Shown: positions 63,214 through 64,000 of the stretch, one piece after another
How the letters are laid out: the number at the start of each line of letters is the position of its first letter
Position numbering within the stretch: the first letter of the stretch is position 1
The notes under the pieces: generated by a model
Database searches by the model: none
What the model saw: only the letters and a program-made list of their open reading frames with translations
Told to the model about the DNA's origin: nothing
Position numbers and translations under genes: made by a program
Source of the DNA: Vibrio sp. ES.051
Lineage (GTDB): Bacteria; Pseudomonadota; Gammaproteobacteria; Enterobacterales; Vibrionaceae
Assembly (NCBI RefSeq): GCF_002563795.1
Contig: NZ_PDJL01000004.1
Span: forward strand, 806,001-870,000
DNA: 64,000 nucleotides
Direction: 5' to 3'

Positions 63214-63828
63214 ATGCAATACACACTAATTGAGAAAGGTGAAGTTCAGTTCGATGAATCTCCCTTATTTATTGAAGGCGCGGTTTTAGCCGCTAACTTG
63301 ACCACTAAGCCCATGGCTCCTGAAACGTGGTTAGAGCCACTACTAGGAGAGCGCTTCAAAGCCATTCAACCAGTGGTTGAAGCGCAAATCCATACACAAC
63401 ACAACCGAATTCAACGCAATGAATATTCACTATTAGAGTTGACTGGGAAAGAGCCAGAGCAACTCGCGGATTTTGCGGAAGGATTTATGTCGGTTTGGCC
63501 GATGATTGAAGAGCAATGGCAGGATGCTGAGCTTAATGATGGCTTGCAACGCATGTTACAGGCGCTACTCACAACGTTGATGTTAGCCATCGATGAAGCC
63601 TCTACTCAACAACAGATGCGTGATGCGGGCATAGAAATCCCACCGTCGCTTAATGATTTAGTCGACCAATTGGATTTAATGGTCAGTGAAGTCGCTTTGG
63701 GAGCGGATGAGTTAATGGTCGGTAACAAGGCTCAAAGCTTAAATCCATTCAAAGGCATTGGCCGTAATGAAGCTTGCCCATGTGAGAGCGGTAAAAAGTT
63801 CAAGTATTGCTGTGGCAAGTCACACTGA
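63214..63828 (+). CDS. UPF0149/YecA-type protein with SEC-C zinc motif
   Basis: A 204-residue protein. The C-terminus carries the SEC-C motif GRNEACPCESGKKFKYCCG, with the zinc ligands CPC...CC, like the end of SecA. The N-terminal 175 residues form the helical UPF0149/YecA-type domain (MSVWPMIEEQWQDAELNDGLQRMLQALL). YecA-type proteins in E. coli bind SecA and ribosomes in part, but the role is not settled. The ATG at 63214 follows AAAACGTC with a weak ribosome site. A terminator follows. Confidence 0.88.
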   Translation: MQYTLIEKGEVQFDESPLFIEGAVLAANLTTKPMAPETWLEPLLGERFKAIQPVVEAQIHTQHNRIQRNEYSLLELTGKEPEQLADFAEGFMSVWPMIEEQWQDAELNDGLQRMLQALLTTLMLAIDEASTQQQMRDAGIEIPPSLNDLVDQLDLMVSEVALGADELMVGNKAQSLNPFKGIGRNEACPCESGKKFKYCCGKSH

Positions 63829-63855
63829 TAAAGACTTATCTCATCCCCCTAATTT

Positions 63856-63883
63856 AAAAGCCGACCGAGTGGTCGGCTTTTTT
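63856..63883. terminator. Bidirectional terminator after SEC-C gene
   Basis: AAAAGCCGACC, a 4-base loop, GGTCGGCTTTT and more T. A perfect 11-bp stem between two convergent genes. Confidence 0.94.
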
Positions 63884-63886
63884 CAA

Positions 63887-64000
63887 TTAACGAATTGGGT
63901 TCTTGCGTTTTGCAGGGAAGAATTGAGCAATTACGATTAATGCTAAAGCGATGAGATTACCTGCAAAAATGACGACTAACCATTGTGGCATCGACAAATC
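63887..64000 (-). CDS. End of a small membrane-protein gene (possibly cut by the window)
   Basis: On the minus strand the frame is open from the window edge to TAA at 63887-63889. From an ATG at 63991 it gives 34 residues, MPQWLVVIFAGNLIALALIVI and a polar basic end (AKRKNPIR); three more open codons precede it at the edge. It has one membrane helix and a positively charged C-terminus. It may be a complete small protein or the end of a larger membrane protein. No family recognised. It ends right at the terminator shared with the SEC-C gene. Confidence 0.5.
   Translation of the reverse strand, partial: DLSMPQWLVVIFAGNLIALALIVIAQFFPAKRKNPIR

Overview
The window is a stretch of a Vibrio chromosome, probably chromosome I of a species near the Harveyi clade. 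The marker genes are luxO and luxU with the sRNA gene qrr1 beside luxO, the sodium-motor gene motY, the rsxABCDGE-nth cluster with an alanine-rich repeat tail on RsxC, and moaABCDE behind a molybdenum-cofactor riboswitch. The species call is inference from gene content and order; I could not run a comparison.

Positions 1 to about 22.2 kb are the late half of a P2-like (HP1/K139-type) myovirus prophage. From left to right it holds: the end of an early gene; a 75-codon gene behind a near-perfect LexA box; an Ogr/Delta-type late activator; the leftward portal and terminase genes (Q, P); and a rightward operon of scaffold-protease, capsid, small terminase and head-completion genes (O, N, M, L), tail completion (R, S), sheath, tube and a small zinc-finger protein. 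Then comes a lysis cassette (holin, SAR endolysin, Rz, nested Rz1), a tail-assembly chaperone with a probable programmed -1 frameshift, tape measure, baseplate, fibre, fibre chaperone and a hub-spike fusion. A membrane-protein gene of unknown role ends the unit before a strong terminator at 22164-22190. Integrase and immunity genes must lie left of the window. The right attachment site, and perhaps cos, should lie between 22190 and 22898, but I could not place either.

From 22.9 to 34.7 kb the genes are housekeeping: a DsbA-family oxidoreductase, a YuiF-type antiporter, RNase T, MotY, a DUF2753 protein, glyoxalase I, endonuclease III and the full Rsx electron-transport complex. A tRNA-Asn gene at 34966-35041 is followed by an S24 (CI/LexA-like) repressor, a cluster of palindromes, an ORF broken by an amber codon and about 1 kb without intact genes. 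This looks like the worn-down immunity region of a second phage.

From 37.5 to 46 kb come uvrB (with an SOS box), qrr1 (sigma-54 promoter, LuxO box), luxO, luxU, a YvcK/CofD-like gene, and the Moco riboswitch with moaA, moaB, moaC, moaD and moaE. Qrr1 and uvrB converge on one shared hairpin terminator.

From 46 to 64 kb are oppABCDF (OppA is a predicted lipoprotein), a glutathionyl-hydroquinone reductase, an MgtC/DUF4010 membrane protein, pta and ackA, yfbV, a TrpX-type ABC transporter (binding protein, permease, ATPase), dusC, a SEC-C protein and the 3' end of a small membrane-protein gene. Both ABC operons carry a strong stem-loop without a U-tract just after the binding-protein gene, a layout expected to keep binding protein in excess over the membrane parts.

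The most interesting items are the LexA-controlled small prophage gene, the A AAA AAA frameshift site, the redox-type SAR endolysin, the extra frame after the terminase small-subunit gene, and the tRNA-Asn-linked immunity remnant.
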